This document shows, piece after piece, positions 13,101 through 26,285 of a stretch of 64,000 nt of DNA; position 1 is the stretch's first letter; every line of letters starts with the position of its first letter. Under the pieces are notes generated by a model, which was not told where the DNA came from, did no database searches, and saw nothing but the letters and a program-made list of their open reading frames with translations. The translations under genes and the position numbers were made by a program. The stretch comes from Eutreptiella sp. 'Long Island Sound 2002'. Lineage: Eukaryota; Euglenozoa; Euglenophyceae; Eutreptiales; Eutreptiaceae. The stretch covers positions 57,881,355-57,945,354 of the forward strand of contig OZ038384.1 of assembly GCA_964036045.1 (NCBI GenBank). The letters run 5' to 3'.

Positions 13101-16100
13101 ACATGCATGAGGTATGGCGGGGCTTTGGTACATGCATGAGGTATGGCGGGGCTTCGGTACATGCATGACTTATGGCGGAGCTTCGGTTCATGCATGAGGT
13201 ATGGCGGGGCCTTGGTAAATGCATGAGGTATGGCGGGGCTTTGGTACATGCATGAGGTATTGCGGGGCCTTGGTACATGCATGAGGTCTGGCGGGGCTTT
13301 GGTACATGCATGAGATATGGCGGGGCTTTGGTACATGCATGAGGTATGGCGGGGCTTTGGTACATGCATGAGGTATGGCGGGTCATTGGTACATGCATGA
13401 GGGAAGGCGGGGCATTGGTACATGCATGAGGTATGGCGGGGCTTCGGTACATGCATGAGGTATGGCGGGGTTTTTGTACATGCATGAGGTATGGCGGGGC
13501 CTTGGTACATGCATGAGGTATGGCGGGGCTTCGGTACATGCATGAGGTATGGCGGGGCCTTGGTACATGCATGAGGGAAGGCGGGGCCTTGGTACATGGA
13601 TGAGGTATGGCGGGGCTTTGGTACATGCATGAGGTATGGCAGGGCTTTGGTACATGCATGAGGTATGGCGGGGCTTCGGTACATGCATGAGGTATGGCGG
13701 GGCTTCGGTACATCCATGACTTATGGCGGGGCTTCGGTACATGCATGAGGTATGGCGGGGCTTCGGTACATGCATGAGGTATGGCGGGGCTTCGGTACAT
13801 GCATGAGGTATGGCGGGGCTTCCGTACATCCATGACTTATGGCGGGGCTTTGGTACATGCATGAGGGATGGCGGGGACTTGGTACATGCATGAGGTATGG
13901 CGGGGCTTTGGTACATGCATGACGTATGGCGGGGCTTCGGTAAACGCATGAGGTATGGCGGGGCGTTGGTACATGCATGAGGGAAGGCGGGGCTTTGGTA
14001 CATGCATGAGGTATGGCGGGGCTTCGGTACTGCATGAGATATGGCGGGGCTTTGGTACATGCATTAGGGAAGGCGGGGCTTTGGTACATGCATGAGGTAT
14101 CGCGAGGCATTGGTTCATGCATGAGGACTGGCGGGGCATTGGTACATGCATGAGGTATGGCGGGGCTTTGGTACATGCATGAGGTATGGCGGGAATTTGG
14201 TACATGCATGAGGTATGGCGGGGCATTGGTACATGCATGAGGTATGGCGGGGCTTTGGTACATGCATGAGGTATGGCGGGAATTTGGTACATGCATGAGG
14301 TATGGCGGGGCATTGGTTCATGCATGAGGGATGGCGGGGCTTTGGTTCATGCATGAGGACTGCCGGGCCTTTGGTACATGCATGAGGTATGGCGGGGCTT
14401 CGGTACATGCATGACGTATGGCGGGGCTTTGGTACCTGCATTAGGGAAGGCGGGGCTTTGGTACATGTATGAGGTATCGCGAGGCATTGGTTCATGCATG
14501 AGGACTGGCGGGCCTTTGGTACATGCATGAGGTATGGCGGGGATTTGGTACATGCATGAGGTATGGAAGGGCTTCGGTACATGCATGAGGTATGGCGGGG
14601 CTTTGGTACATGCATGAGGTATGGCGGGGCATTGGTACATGCATCAGGTATGGCGGGGCTTTGGTACATGCATGACGAATGGCGGGGCTTCGGTACATGC
14701 ATGAGGTATGGCGGGGCTTCGGTACATGCATGAGGTATGGCGGGGTATTGGTACATGCATGAGGTATGGCGGGGCCTTGGTACATGCATCAGGTATGGCG
14801 GGGCTTTGGTACATGCATGAGGTATGGCGGGGCTTTGGTACATGCATGAGGTATGGCGGGGCATTGGTACATGCATGAGGGATGGCGGGGCTTTGGTACA
14901 TGCATGAGGGAAGGCGGGGCAGTGGTACATGCATGAGGTATGGCGGGGCTTCAGTACATGCATGACGTATGGCGGGGCTTTGGTACATGCATGAGATATG
15001 GCGGGGCTTTGGTACATGCATGAGGTATGGAGGGGCTTTGGTACATGCATGAGGTATGGCGGGGCTTCGGTACATGCATGACTTATGGCGGAGCTTCGGT
15101 TCATGTATGAGGTATGGCGGGGCCTTGGTAAATGCATGAGGTATGGCGGGGCTTTGGTACATGCATGAGGTATTGCGGGGCCTTGGTACATGCATGAGGT
15201 CTGGCGGGGCTTCGGTACATGCATGAGGTATGGCGGGGCTTTGGTACATGCATGAGGTATGGCGGGGCTTTGGTACATGCATGAGATATGGCGGGGCTTT
15301 GGTACATGCATGAGGTATGGCGGGGCCTTGGTACATGCATGAGGTCTGGCGGGGCTTCGGTACATGCATGAGGTATGGCGGGGCTTTGGTACATGCATGA
15401 GGTATGGCGGGGCTTTGGTACATGCATGAGGTATGGCGGGTCATTGGTACATGCATGAGGGAAGGCGAGGCATTGGTACATGCATGAGGTATGGCGGGGC
15501 TTCGGTACATGCATGAGGTATGGCGGGGCTTTTGTACATGCATGAGGTATGGCGGGGCCTTGGTACATGCATGAGGTATGGCGGGGCTTCGGTACATGCA
15601 TGAGGTATGGCGGGGCCTTGGTACATGCATGAGGGAAGGCGGGGCGTTGGTACATGCATGAGGTATGGCGGGGCTTTGGTACATGCATGAGGTATGGCGG
15701 GGCTTTGGTACATGCATGAGGTATGGCGGGGCTTCGGTACATGCATGAGGTATGGCGGGGCTTCGATACATCCATGACTTATGGCGGCGCTTCGGTGCCT
15801 GCATGAGGTATGGCGGGGCTTCGGTACATGCATGAGGTATGGCGGGGCTTCGGTACATGCATGAGGTATGGCGGGGCTTCGGTACATCCATGACTTATGG
15901 CGGGGCTTTGGTACATGCATGAGGGATGGCGGGGCCTTGGTACATGCATGAGGTATGGCGGGGCTTTGGTACATGCATGAGGTATGGCGGGGCTTCGGTA
16001 CATGCATGAGGTATGGCGGGGCGTTGGTACATGCATGAGGTATGGCGGGGCTTTGGTACATGCATGACGTATGGCGGGGCATTGTTACATGCATGAGGGA

Positions 16101-17566
16101 TGGCGGGGCTGTGGTACATGCATGAGGGGAGGCGGGGCCTTGGTACATGCATGAGGTATGGCGAGGCTTCGGTACTGCATGAGATATGGCGGGGCTTTGG
16201 TACATGCATTAGGGAAGGCGGGGCTTTGGTACATGCATGAGGTATCGCGAGGCATTGGTTCCTGCATGAGGACTGGCGGGCCTTTGGTACATGCATGAGG
16301 TATGGCGGGGCTTCGGTACATGCATGAGGTAACGCGGGGCTTCGGTACATGCATGACCTATGGCGGGGCTTTGGTACATGCATGAGGTATGGCGGGAATA
16401 TTGTACATGCATGAGGTATGGCGGGGCATTTGTTCATGCATGAGGGATGCCGGGGCTTTGGTTCATGCATGAGGACTGGTGGGCCTTTGGTACATGCATG
16501 AGGTATTGCGGGGCTTCGGTACATGCATGACGTATGGCGGGGCTTTGGTACATGCATTAGGGAAGGCGGAGCGTTGGTACATGCACGAGGTATCGCGAAG
16601 CATTGTTTCATGCATGAGGACTGGCGGGCTTTTGGTACATGCATGAGGTATGGCGGGCATTTGGTACATGCATGAGGTATGGAAGGGCTTCGGCACATGC
16701 ATGAGGTATGGCGGGGCTTCGGTACATGCATGAGGTATGGCCGGGCCTTGGTACATGCATGAGGTATGGCGGGGCATTGGTACATGAATGAGGTCTGGCG
16801 GGGCTTCGGTACATGCATGAGGTATGGCGGGGCTTCGGTACATGAATGAGGTCTTGCGGGGCTTCGGTACATGCATGAGGTATGGCGGGGCTTTGGTACA
16901 CGCATGAGGTATGGCGGGGCTTCGGTACATCCATGAGGTATGGCGGGGCCTTGGTACATGCATTGGGTATGGCGGGGCTTTGGTACATGAATGAGGTCTG
17001 CCGGGGCTTCGGTACATGCATGAGGTATGGCGGTGCTTCGGTACATGCATGACTTATGGCGGGGCTTCGGTACATGCATGAGGTATGGCCGGGCCTTGGT
17101 ACATGCATGAGGGATGGCGGGGCTTCGGTACATGAATGATGTCTGGCGGGGCTTCGGTACATGCATGAGGTATGGCGGGGCTTCGGTACATGAATGAGGT
17201 CTGGCGGGGCTTCGGTACATGCATGAGGTATGGCGGTGCTTCGGTACATGCATGACTTATGACGGGGCTTCGGTACATGCATGTGGTATGGCGGGGCTTC
17301 GGTACATGCATGAGGTATGACGGGGCTTCCATACATGCATGAGGTATGGCGGGGCCTTGGTACATGCATGGGGTATGGCGGGGCTTTGGTACATGCATGA
17401 GGTATCACGGGGCTTTGGTACATGCATGAGGGATGGCGGGGCTTTGGTACACGCATGAGGAATGGCGGGGCTTCGGTACATGCATGAGGTATGGCGGGGC
17501 TTCGGTACATGCATGACGGATGGCGGGGCTTCGGTACATGCATGAGGTACGGCGGGGCTTCGGTAC

Positions 17567-20500
17567 ATGCATGAGGTATGGCGGGGCTTCGGTACTTGCA
17601 TGAGGTATGGCGGGGCCTTGGTACATGCATGGGGTAAGGCGGGGCCTTGGTACATGCATGAGGGATGGCGGGGCCTTGGTACATGCATGAGGGATGGCGG
17701 GGCTTCGGTACATGAATGCGGTCTGGCGGGGCTGCGGTACATGCATGAGGTATGGCGGGGCCTTGGTACATGCATGGGGTATGGCGGGGCTTCGGTACAT
17801 GCATGAGGGATGGCGGGGCCTTGGTACATGCATGAGGAATGGCGGGGCTTTGGTACATGCATGAGGGATGGCGGGGCTTCGGTACATGCACGAGGTATGG
17901 CGGGGCTTCGGTACATGCATGAGGTATGGTGGGGCTTTGGTACATGCATGAGGTATAGCGGGGCCTTGGTACATGCATGGGGTATGGCGGGGCTTTGGTA
18001 CATGCATGAGGGATGGCGGGGCTTCGGTACATGAATGGGGTCTGGTGGGGCTTCGGTACATGCATGAGGTATGGCGGGGCTTCGGTACATGAATGAGGTC
18101 TTGCGGGGCTTCGGTACATGCATGAGGTATGGCGGTGCTTCGGTACATGCATGACTTATGGCGGGGCTTCGGTACATGCATGTGGTATGGCGGGGCTTTG
18201 GTACATGCATGAGGGATGGCGGGGCTTTGGTACATGTATGAGGGATGGCGGGGCCTTGGTACATGCATGAGGTGAGGCGGGGCCTCGGTGCATGAATGAG
18301 GTATGGCGGGGCTTCGGTACATGCATGAGGTTTGGCCGGGTATTGGTACATGCATGAGGTATGGCGGGGCCTTGGTACATGCAAGAGGTATGGCGGGGCA
18401 TTGGTACATGCATGAGGTATGGCGGGGCTTTGGTACATGCATGAGGTATGGCTGGGCTTTGGTACATGCATGAGGTATGGCGGGGCTTTGGTACATGCAT
18501 GAGGTATCGCGGGCCTTCGGTGCATGCATGAGGTATGGCGGGGCTTCGGTACATGCATGAGGTTTGGCGGGGCTTTGGTACATGCATGAGGTATGGCGGG
18601 GCCTTGGTACATGCATGAGGGATGGCGGGAAGTGCAAAAAGGGGGATGGCGGGGCTTTGGTGAATGCATGAGGGATGGCGGGGCTTTGGTACATGCATGA
18701 GGTATGGCGGGGCCTTGGTACATGCATGAGGTATGGCGGGGCTTCGGTGCATGCATGAGGTATGGTGGGGCTTCGGTACATGCATGAGGTATCGCGGGGC
18801 TTTGGTACATGCATGAGGTATGGCGGGGCTTTGGTACATGCATGAGGTATGGCGGGGCATGGGTACATGCATGAGGGATGGCGGGGCTTTGGTACATGCA
18901 TGAGGGAAGGCGGGGCTTTGGTACATGCATGAGATATGGCGGGGCTTCGGTACATGCATGAGGTATGGCGCGGCTTCGGTACATGCATGAGGTATGGCGG
19001 GGCTTCGGTACATGCATGAGGTGTAGCGGGGCTTCGGTACATGCATGAGGTATGGCGAGGCCTTGGTAGATGCATGAGGTATCGTGGGCTTCGGTACATG
19101 CATGAGATTTTGCGGGACTTTGGTACATGCATGAGGGATGGCGGGGCATTGGTACATGCATCAGGTATCGCGAGGCATTGGTTCATGCATGAGGACTGGC
19201 GGGCCTTTGGTACGTGGATGAGGTATGGCGCGGCTTCGGTACATGCATGAGGTATGGCGGGGCTTTGGTACATGCATGGGGTATGGCGGGGCCTTGGTGC
19301 ATGCATGAGGTATGGCGGGGCTTTGGTACATGCATGAGGGATGGCGGGGCTTTGGTACATGAATGAGGGATGGCGGGGCCTTGTTACATGCATGAAGGAT
19401 GGCGGGGCTTCGGTACATGCATGAGGGATGGCGGGGCTTTGGTACATGCATGAGGTATGACGGGGCTTTGGTACATGCATGACTTATGGCGGCGCTTCGG
19501 TACATGGATGAGGAATGGCGGGGCTTCGGTACATGCATGACTTATGGCGGGGCTTCGGTACATGCATGAGATATGGCGGGGCTTCGGTACATGCATGAGG
19601 TATGGCGGGGCCTTGGTACATGCATGGGGTATGGCGGGGCTTTGGTACATGCATGAGGGAAGGCGGGGCCTTGGTACCTGCATGAGGTATGGCGGGGCTC
19701 TGATACATGCACGAGGACTGCCGGGGCTTTGATACATGCATGAGGTATGGCGGGGCATTGATACATGCATGAGGGATGGCGCGGCTTTGGTACATGCATG
19801 AGGTATGCCGGGGCGTCGGTACATGCATGAGGTATGGCGGGGCTTTGGTACATGCATGAGGGAAGGCGGGGCCTTGGTACATGCATGACGTATGGCGGGG
19901 CTTTGGTACATGCATGAGGTATCACGGGGCTTTGGTACATGCATGAGGTATGGCGGGGCCTTGGTACATGCATGGGGTATGGCGGCGCCTTGATACATGC
20001 ATGAGGTATGGCGGGGCTTTGGTACATGAATGAGGTCTGGCGGGGCTTCGGTACATGAATGACTTATGGCGGGGCTTCGGTACATGCATGAGGTATGGCG
20101 GGGCTTTGGTACATGCATGAGGTATGGCGGGGCTTCGGCACATGCATGAGGTATGGCGGGGCCTTGGTACATGCATGACGTATGGCGGGGCTTCGGTACA
20201 TGCATGAGGGATGGCGGGGCCTTGGAACATGAATGAGGGATGGCCGGGCTTTGATACACGCATGAGGAATGGCGGGGCTTTGGTACATGCATGAGGTATG
20301 GCGGGGCTTTGGTACATGCATGAGGTATGGCGGGGCATTGGTACATGCATGAGGTATCGCGGGGCTTTGGTACATGCATGAGGTATGGCGGGGCATCGGT
20401 ACATGCATGAGGTATGGCGGGGCTTTGGTACATGCATGAGGGAAGGCGGGGCCTTGGTACATGCATGACGTATGGCGGGGCTTTGGTACATGCATGAGGT

Positions 20501-20814
20501 ATGGCGCGGCTTTGGTACATGCATGAGGTATGGCGGGGCTTCGGTACATGCATGAGGTATGGCGGGGCTTCGGTACATGCATGAGGTATGGCGGGGCTTC
20601 GGTACATGCATGAGGTGTAGCGGGGCTTCAGTACATGCATGAGGGATGGCGGGGCTTTGGTACATGCATGAGGTATGGCGGGGTTTTGGTACATGCATGA
20701 GGTATGGCGGGGCTTTGGTACATGCATGAGGTATGGCGGGGCTTTGGTACATGCATGACTTATGGCGGGGCTTCGGTACATGCATGAGGTATGGCGGGGC
20801 TTCGGTACATGCAT
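17567..20814. repeat. Segmental duplication inside the satellite, left copy
   Basis: This stretch matches 26,286-29,626 in the order of its variant units. Matching landmarks lie at 17,567 and 26,286 (offset 8,719), 19,538 and 28,263 (8,725), 20,582 and 29,336 (8,754), and 20,814 and 29,626 (8,812). The slow growth of the offset by roughly whole units means the right copy gained units after duplication. One difference is the left copy's non-satellite replacement near 18,630, which the right copy lacks. Boundaries are approximate. Confidence 0.75.
18629..18644. other. Non-unit replacement in the satellite
   Basis: The sequence after GATGGCGGG reads AAGTGCAAAAAGGG before normal units resume. 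It replaces most of one unit (the GCTTTGGTACATGCATGA part) with unrelated bases, including the only A5 run seen in the array. The matching position of the 8.7-kb-distant duplicate is normal, so this is a later, local event such as an insertion with deletion or a repair scar. Confidence 0.7.
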
Positions 20815-21069
20815 GAGGTGTAGCGGGGCTTCGGTACATGCATGAGGTATGGCGGGGCTTCGCTACATGCATGAGGTATGGCGGGGCATTGGTACATGCA
20901 TGAGGTATGGCCCGGCTTTGGTACCTGCATGAGGTATGGCGGGGCATTGGTACATGCATGAGGGATGGCGGGGCCTTGGTACATGCATGAGGTATGGAGG
21001 GGCTTCGGTACATGCATGAGGTATGGCGGGGCCTTGGTAGATGCATGAGGTATGGCGGGGCTTTGGTAC

Positions 21070-24000
21070 ATGCATGAGGTATGGCGGGGCATTGGTACAT
21101 GCATGAGGGATGGCGGGGCTGTGGTACATGCATGAGGGGAGGCGGGGCCTTGGTACATGCATGAGGTATGGCGGGGCTTCGGTACTGCATGAGATATGGC
21201 GGGGCTTTGGTACATGCATTAGGGAAGGCGGGGCTTTGGTACATGCATGAGGTATCGCGAGGCATTGGTTCCTGCATGAGGACTGGCGGGCCTTTGGTAC
21301 ATGCATGAGGTATGGCGGGGCTTCGGTACATGCATGAGGTATGGCGGGACTTCGGTAAATGCATGACCTATGGCGGGACTTTGGTACATGCATGAGGTAT
21401 GGCGGGAATTTTGTACATGCATGAGGTATGGCGGGGCATTGGTTCATGCATGAGGGATGCCGGGGCTTTGGTTCATGCATGAGGACTGGTGGGCCTTTGG
21501 TACATGCATGAGGTATTGCGGGGCTTCGGTACATGCATGACGTATGGCGGGGCTTTGGTACATGCATTAGGGAAGGCGGGGCTTTGGTACATGCACGAGG
21601 TATCGCGAAGCATTGTTTCATGCATGAGGACTGGCGGGCTTCTGGTACATGCATGAGGTATGGCGGGCATTTGGTACATGCATGAGGTATGGAAGGGCTT
21701 CGGTACATGCATGAGGTATGGCGGGGCTTCGGTACATGCATGAGGTATGGCCGGGCCTTGGTACATGCATGAGGGATGGCGGGGCTTCGGTACATGAATG
21801 AGGTCTGGCGGGGCTTCGGTACATGCATGAGGCATGGCGGGGCTTCGGTACATGAATGAGGTCTTGCGGGGCTTCGGTACATGCATGAGGTATGGCGGGG
21901 CTTTGGTACACGCATGAGGTATGGCGGGGCTTCGGTACATCCATGAGGTATGGCGGGGCCTTGGTACATGCATCGGGTATGGCGGGGCTTTGGTACATGA
22001 ATGAGGTCTGCCGGGGCTTCGGTACATGCATGAGGTATGGCGGTGATTCGGTACATGCATGACTTATGGCGGGGCTTCGGTACATGCATGAGGTATGGCC
22101 GGGCTTTGGTACATGCATGAGGGATGGCGGGGCTTCGGTACATGAATGATGTCTGGCGGGGCTTCGGTACATGCATGAGGTATGGCGGGGCTTCGGTACA
22201 TGAATGAGGTCTGGCGGGGCTTCGGTACATGCATGAGGTATGGCGGTGCTTCGGTACATGCATGACTCATGACAGGGCTTCGGTACATGCATGAGGTATG
22301 GCGGGGCTTCGGTACATGCATGAGGTATGACGGGGCTTCCATACATGCATGAGGTATGGCGGGGCCTTGGTACATGCATGGGGTATGGCGGGGCTTTGGT
22401 ACATGCATGAGGTATGGCGCGGCCTTGGTACATGCATGAGGTATCACGGGGCTTTGGTACATGCATGAGGGATGGCGGGGCTTTGGTACACGCATGAGGA
22501 ATGGCGGGGCTTCGGTACATGCATGAGGTATGGCGGGGCTTCGGTACATGCATGACGGATGGCGGGGCTTCGGTACATGCATGAGGTACGGCGGGGCTTC
22601 GGTACATGCATGAGGTATGGCGGGGCTTCGGTACATGCATGAGGTATGGCGGGGCCTTGGTACATGCATGGGGTAAGGCGGGGCCTTGGTACATGCATGA
22701 GGGATGGCGGGGCCTTGGTACATGCATGAGGGATGGCGGGGCTTCGGTACATGAATGCGGTCTGGCGGGGCTGCGGTACATGCATGAGGTATGGCGGGGC
22801 CTTGGTACATGCATGGGGTATGGCGGGGCTTCAGTACATGCATGAGGGATGGCGGGGCCTTGGTACATGCATGAGGAATGGCGGGGCTTTGGTACATGCA
22901 TGAGGTATGGCGAGGCATTGGTACATGCATGAGGTATGGTGGGGCTTTGGTACATGCATGAGGTATGGCGGGGCCTTGGTACATGCATGGGGTATGGCGG
23001 GGCCTTGGTACATGCATGAGGTATGGCGGGGCATTGGTACATGCATGAGGGATGGCGGGGCTGTGGTACATGCATGAGGGGAGGCGGGGCCTTGGTACAT
23101 GCATGAGGTATGGCGGGGCTTCGGTACTGCATGAGATATGGCGGGGCTTTGGTACATGCATTAGGGAAGGCGGGGCTTTGGTACATGCATGAGGTATCGC
23201 GAGGCATTGGTTCCTGCATGAGGACTGGCGGGCCTTTGGTACATGCATGAGGTATGGCGGGGCTTCGGTACATGCATGAGGTATGGCGGGACTTCGGTAA
23301 ATGCATGACCTATGGCGGGACTTTGGTACATGCATGAGGTATGGCGGGAATTTTGTACATGCATGAGGTATGGCGGGGCATTGGTTCATGCATGAGGGAT
23401 GCCGGGGCTTTGGTTCATGCATGAGGACTGGTGGGCCTTTGGTACATGCATGAGGTATTGCGGGGCTTCGGTACATGCATGACGTATGGCGGGGCTTTGG
23501 TACATGCATTAGGGAAGGCGGGGCTTTGGTACATGCACGAGGTATCGCGAAGCATTGTTTCATGCATGAGGACTGGCGGGCTTCTGGTACATGCATGAGG
23601 TATGGCGGGCATTTGGTACATGCATGAGGTATGGAAGGGCTTCGGTACATGCATGAGGTATGGCGGGGCTTCGGTACATGCATGAGGTATGGCCGGGCCT
23701 TGGTACATGCATGAGGGATGGCGGGGCTTCGGTACATGAATGAGGTCTGGCGGGGCTTCGGTACATGCATGAGGCATGGCGGGGCTTCGGTACATGAATG
23801 AGGTCTTGCGGGGCTTCGGTACATGCATGAGGTATGGCGGGGCTTTGGTACACGCATGAGGTATGGCGGGGCTTCGGTACATCCATGAGGTATGGCGGGG
23901 CCTTGGTACATGCATCGGGTATGGCGGGGCTTTGGTACATGAATGAGGTCTGCCGGGGCTTCGGTACATGCATGAGGTATGGCGGTGATTCGGTACATGC

Positions 24001-25370
24001 ATGACTTATGGCGGGGCTTCGGTACATGCATGAGGTATGGCCGGGCTTTGGTACATGCATGAGGGATGGCGGGGCTTCGGTACATGAATGATGTCTGGCG
24101 GGGCTTCGGTACATGCATGAGGTATGGCGGGGCTTCGGTACATGAATGAGGTCTGGCGGGGCTTCGGTACATGCATGAGGTATGGCGGTGCTTCGGTACA
24201 TGCATGACTCATGACAGGGCTTCGGTACATGCATGAGGTATGGCGGGGCTTCGGTACATGCATGAGGTATGACGGGGCTTCCATACATGCATGAGGTATG
24301 GCGGGGCCTTGGTACATGCATGGGGTATGGCGGGGCTTTGGTACATGCATGAGGTATGGCGCGGCCTTGGTACATGCATGAGGTATCACGGGGCTTTGGT
24401 ACATGCATGAGGGATGGCGGGGCTTTGGTACACGCATGAGGAATGGCGGGGCTTCGGTACATGCATGAGGTATGGCGGGGCTTCGGTACATGCATGACGG
24501 ATGGCGGGGCTTCGGTACATGCATGAGGTACGGCGGGGCTTCGGTACATGCATGAGGTATGGCGGGGCTTCGGTACATGCATGAGGTATGGCGGGGCCTT
24601 GGTACATGCATGGGGTAAGGCGGGGCCTTGGTACATGCATGAGGGATGGCGGGGCCTTGGTACATGCATGAGGGATGGCGGGGCTTCGGTACATGAATGC
24701 GGTCTGGCGGGGCTGCGGTACATGCATGAGGTATGGCGGGGCCTTGGTACATGCATGGGGTATGGCGGGGCTTCGGTACATGCATGAGGGATGGCGGGGC
24801 CTTGGTACATGCATGAGGAATGGCGGGGCTTTGGTACATGCATGAGGTATGGCGAGGCATTGGTACATGCATGAGGTATGGTGGGGCTTTGGTACATGCA
24901 TGAGGTATGGCGGGGCCTTGGTACATGCATGGGGTATGGCGGGGCCTTGGTACATGCATGAGGTATGGCGGGGCATTGGTACATGCATGAGGGATGGCGG
25001 GGCTGTGGTACATGCATGAGGGGAGGCGGGGCCTTGGTACATGCATGAGGTATGGCGGGGCTTCGGTACTGCATGAGATATGGCGGGGCTTTGGTACATG
25101 CATTCGGGAAGGCGGGGCTTTGGTACATGCATGAGGTATCGCGAGGCATTGGTTCCTGCATGAGGACTGGCGGGCCTTTGGTACATGCATGAGGTATGGC
25201 GGGGCTTCGGTACATGCATGAGGGATGGCGGGGCTTCGGTACATGCATGACCTATGGCGGGGCTTTGGTACATGCATGAGGTATGGCGGGAATTTTGTAC
25301 ATGCATGAGGTATGGCGGGGCATTGGTTCATGCATGAGGGATGCTGGGGCTCTAGTTCATGCATGAGGAC
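21070..25370. repeat. Higher-order repeat, 1,942 bp, two full copies plus a partial third
   Basis: Blocks at about 21,070-23,011 and 23,012-24,953 are nearly identical unit for unit, and a third copy begins at about 24,954 before losing register near 25,370. The truncated landmark unit lies at 21,181, 23,123 and 25,065, giving 1,942 bp both times. The period is one base short of 67 units, as expected from small indels inside the block. Only scattered single-base differences separate the first two copies, so this is the most recent large amplification in the left half of the array. A diverged relative lies near 16.1-17.8 kb, about 5.01-5.04 kb upstream. After the third copy a deletion of about 206 bp shifts the register (25,451 matches 23,715). 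Confidence 0.85.
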
Positions 25371-26285
25371 TGGTGGCCTTTGGTACATGCATGAGGTATT
25401 GCGGGGCTTCGGTACATGCATGACGTATGGCCGGGCCTTGGTACATGCATGAGGGATGGCGGGGCTTCGGTACATGAATGAGGTCTGGCGGGGCTTCGGT
25501 ACATGCATGAGGCATGGCGGGGCTTCGGTACATGAATGAGGTCTTGCGGGGCTCCGGTACATGCATGAGTTATGGCGGGGCTTTGGTACACGCATGAGGT
25601 ATGGCGGGGCTTCGGTACATCCATGAGGTATGGCGGGGCCTTGGTACATGCATCGGGTATGGCGGGGCTTTGGTACATGAATGAGGTCTGCCGGGGCTTC
25701 GGTACATGCATGAGGTATGGCGGTGCTTCGGTACATGCATGACTTGTGGCGGGGCTTCGGTACATGCATGAGGTATGGCCGGGCCTTGGTACATGCATGA
25801 GGGATGGCGGGGCTTCGGTACATGAATGATGTCTGGCGGGGCTTCGGTACATGCATGAGGTATGGCGGGGCTTCGGTACATGAATGAGGTCTGGCGGGGC
25901 TTCGGTACATGCATGAGGTATGGCGGTGCTTCGGTACATGCATGACTTATGACGGGGCTTCGGTACATGCATGAGGTATGGCGGGGCTTCGGTACATGCA
26001 TGAGGTATGACGGGGCTTCCATACATGCATGAGGTATGGCGGGGCCTTGGTACATGCATGGGGTATGGCGGGGCTTTGGTACATGCATGAGGTATGGCGC
26101 GGCCTTGGTACATGCATGAGGTATCACGGGGCTTTGGTACATGCATGAGGGATGGCGGGGCTTTGGTACACGCATGAGGAATGGCGGGGCTTCGGTACAT
26201 GCATGAGGTATGGCGGGGCTTCGGTACATGCATGACGGATGGCGGGGCTTCGGTACATGCATGAGGTACGGCGGGGCTTCGGTAC

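Larger units (their letters stand above)
12316..25090. repeat. Landmark truncated unit recurring six times
   Basis: A shortened unit lacks the CATG between GGTA and CTGCATGAGA and reads GGTACTGCATGAGATATGG. It starts at 12,316, 14,026, 16,171, 21,181, 23,123 and 25,065. The spacings are 1,710, 2,145, 5,010, 1,942 and 1,942 bp. Because this deletion is unlikely to recur independently, the six copies should descend from one event, and their spacing traces how this third of the array was amplified. The last two intervals are equal and mark the youngest duplications. The span given runs from the first to the last occurrence. Confidence 0.85.
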
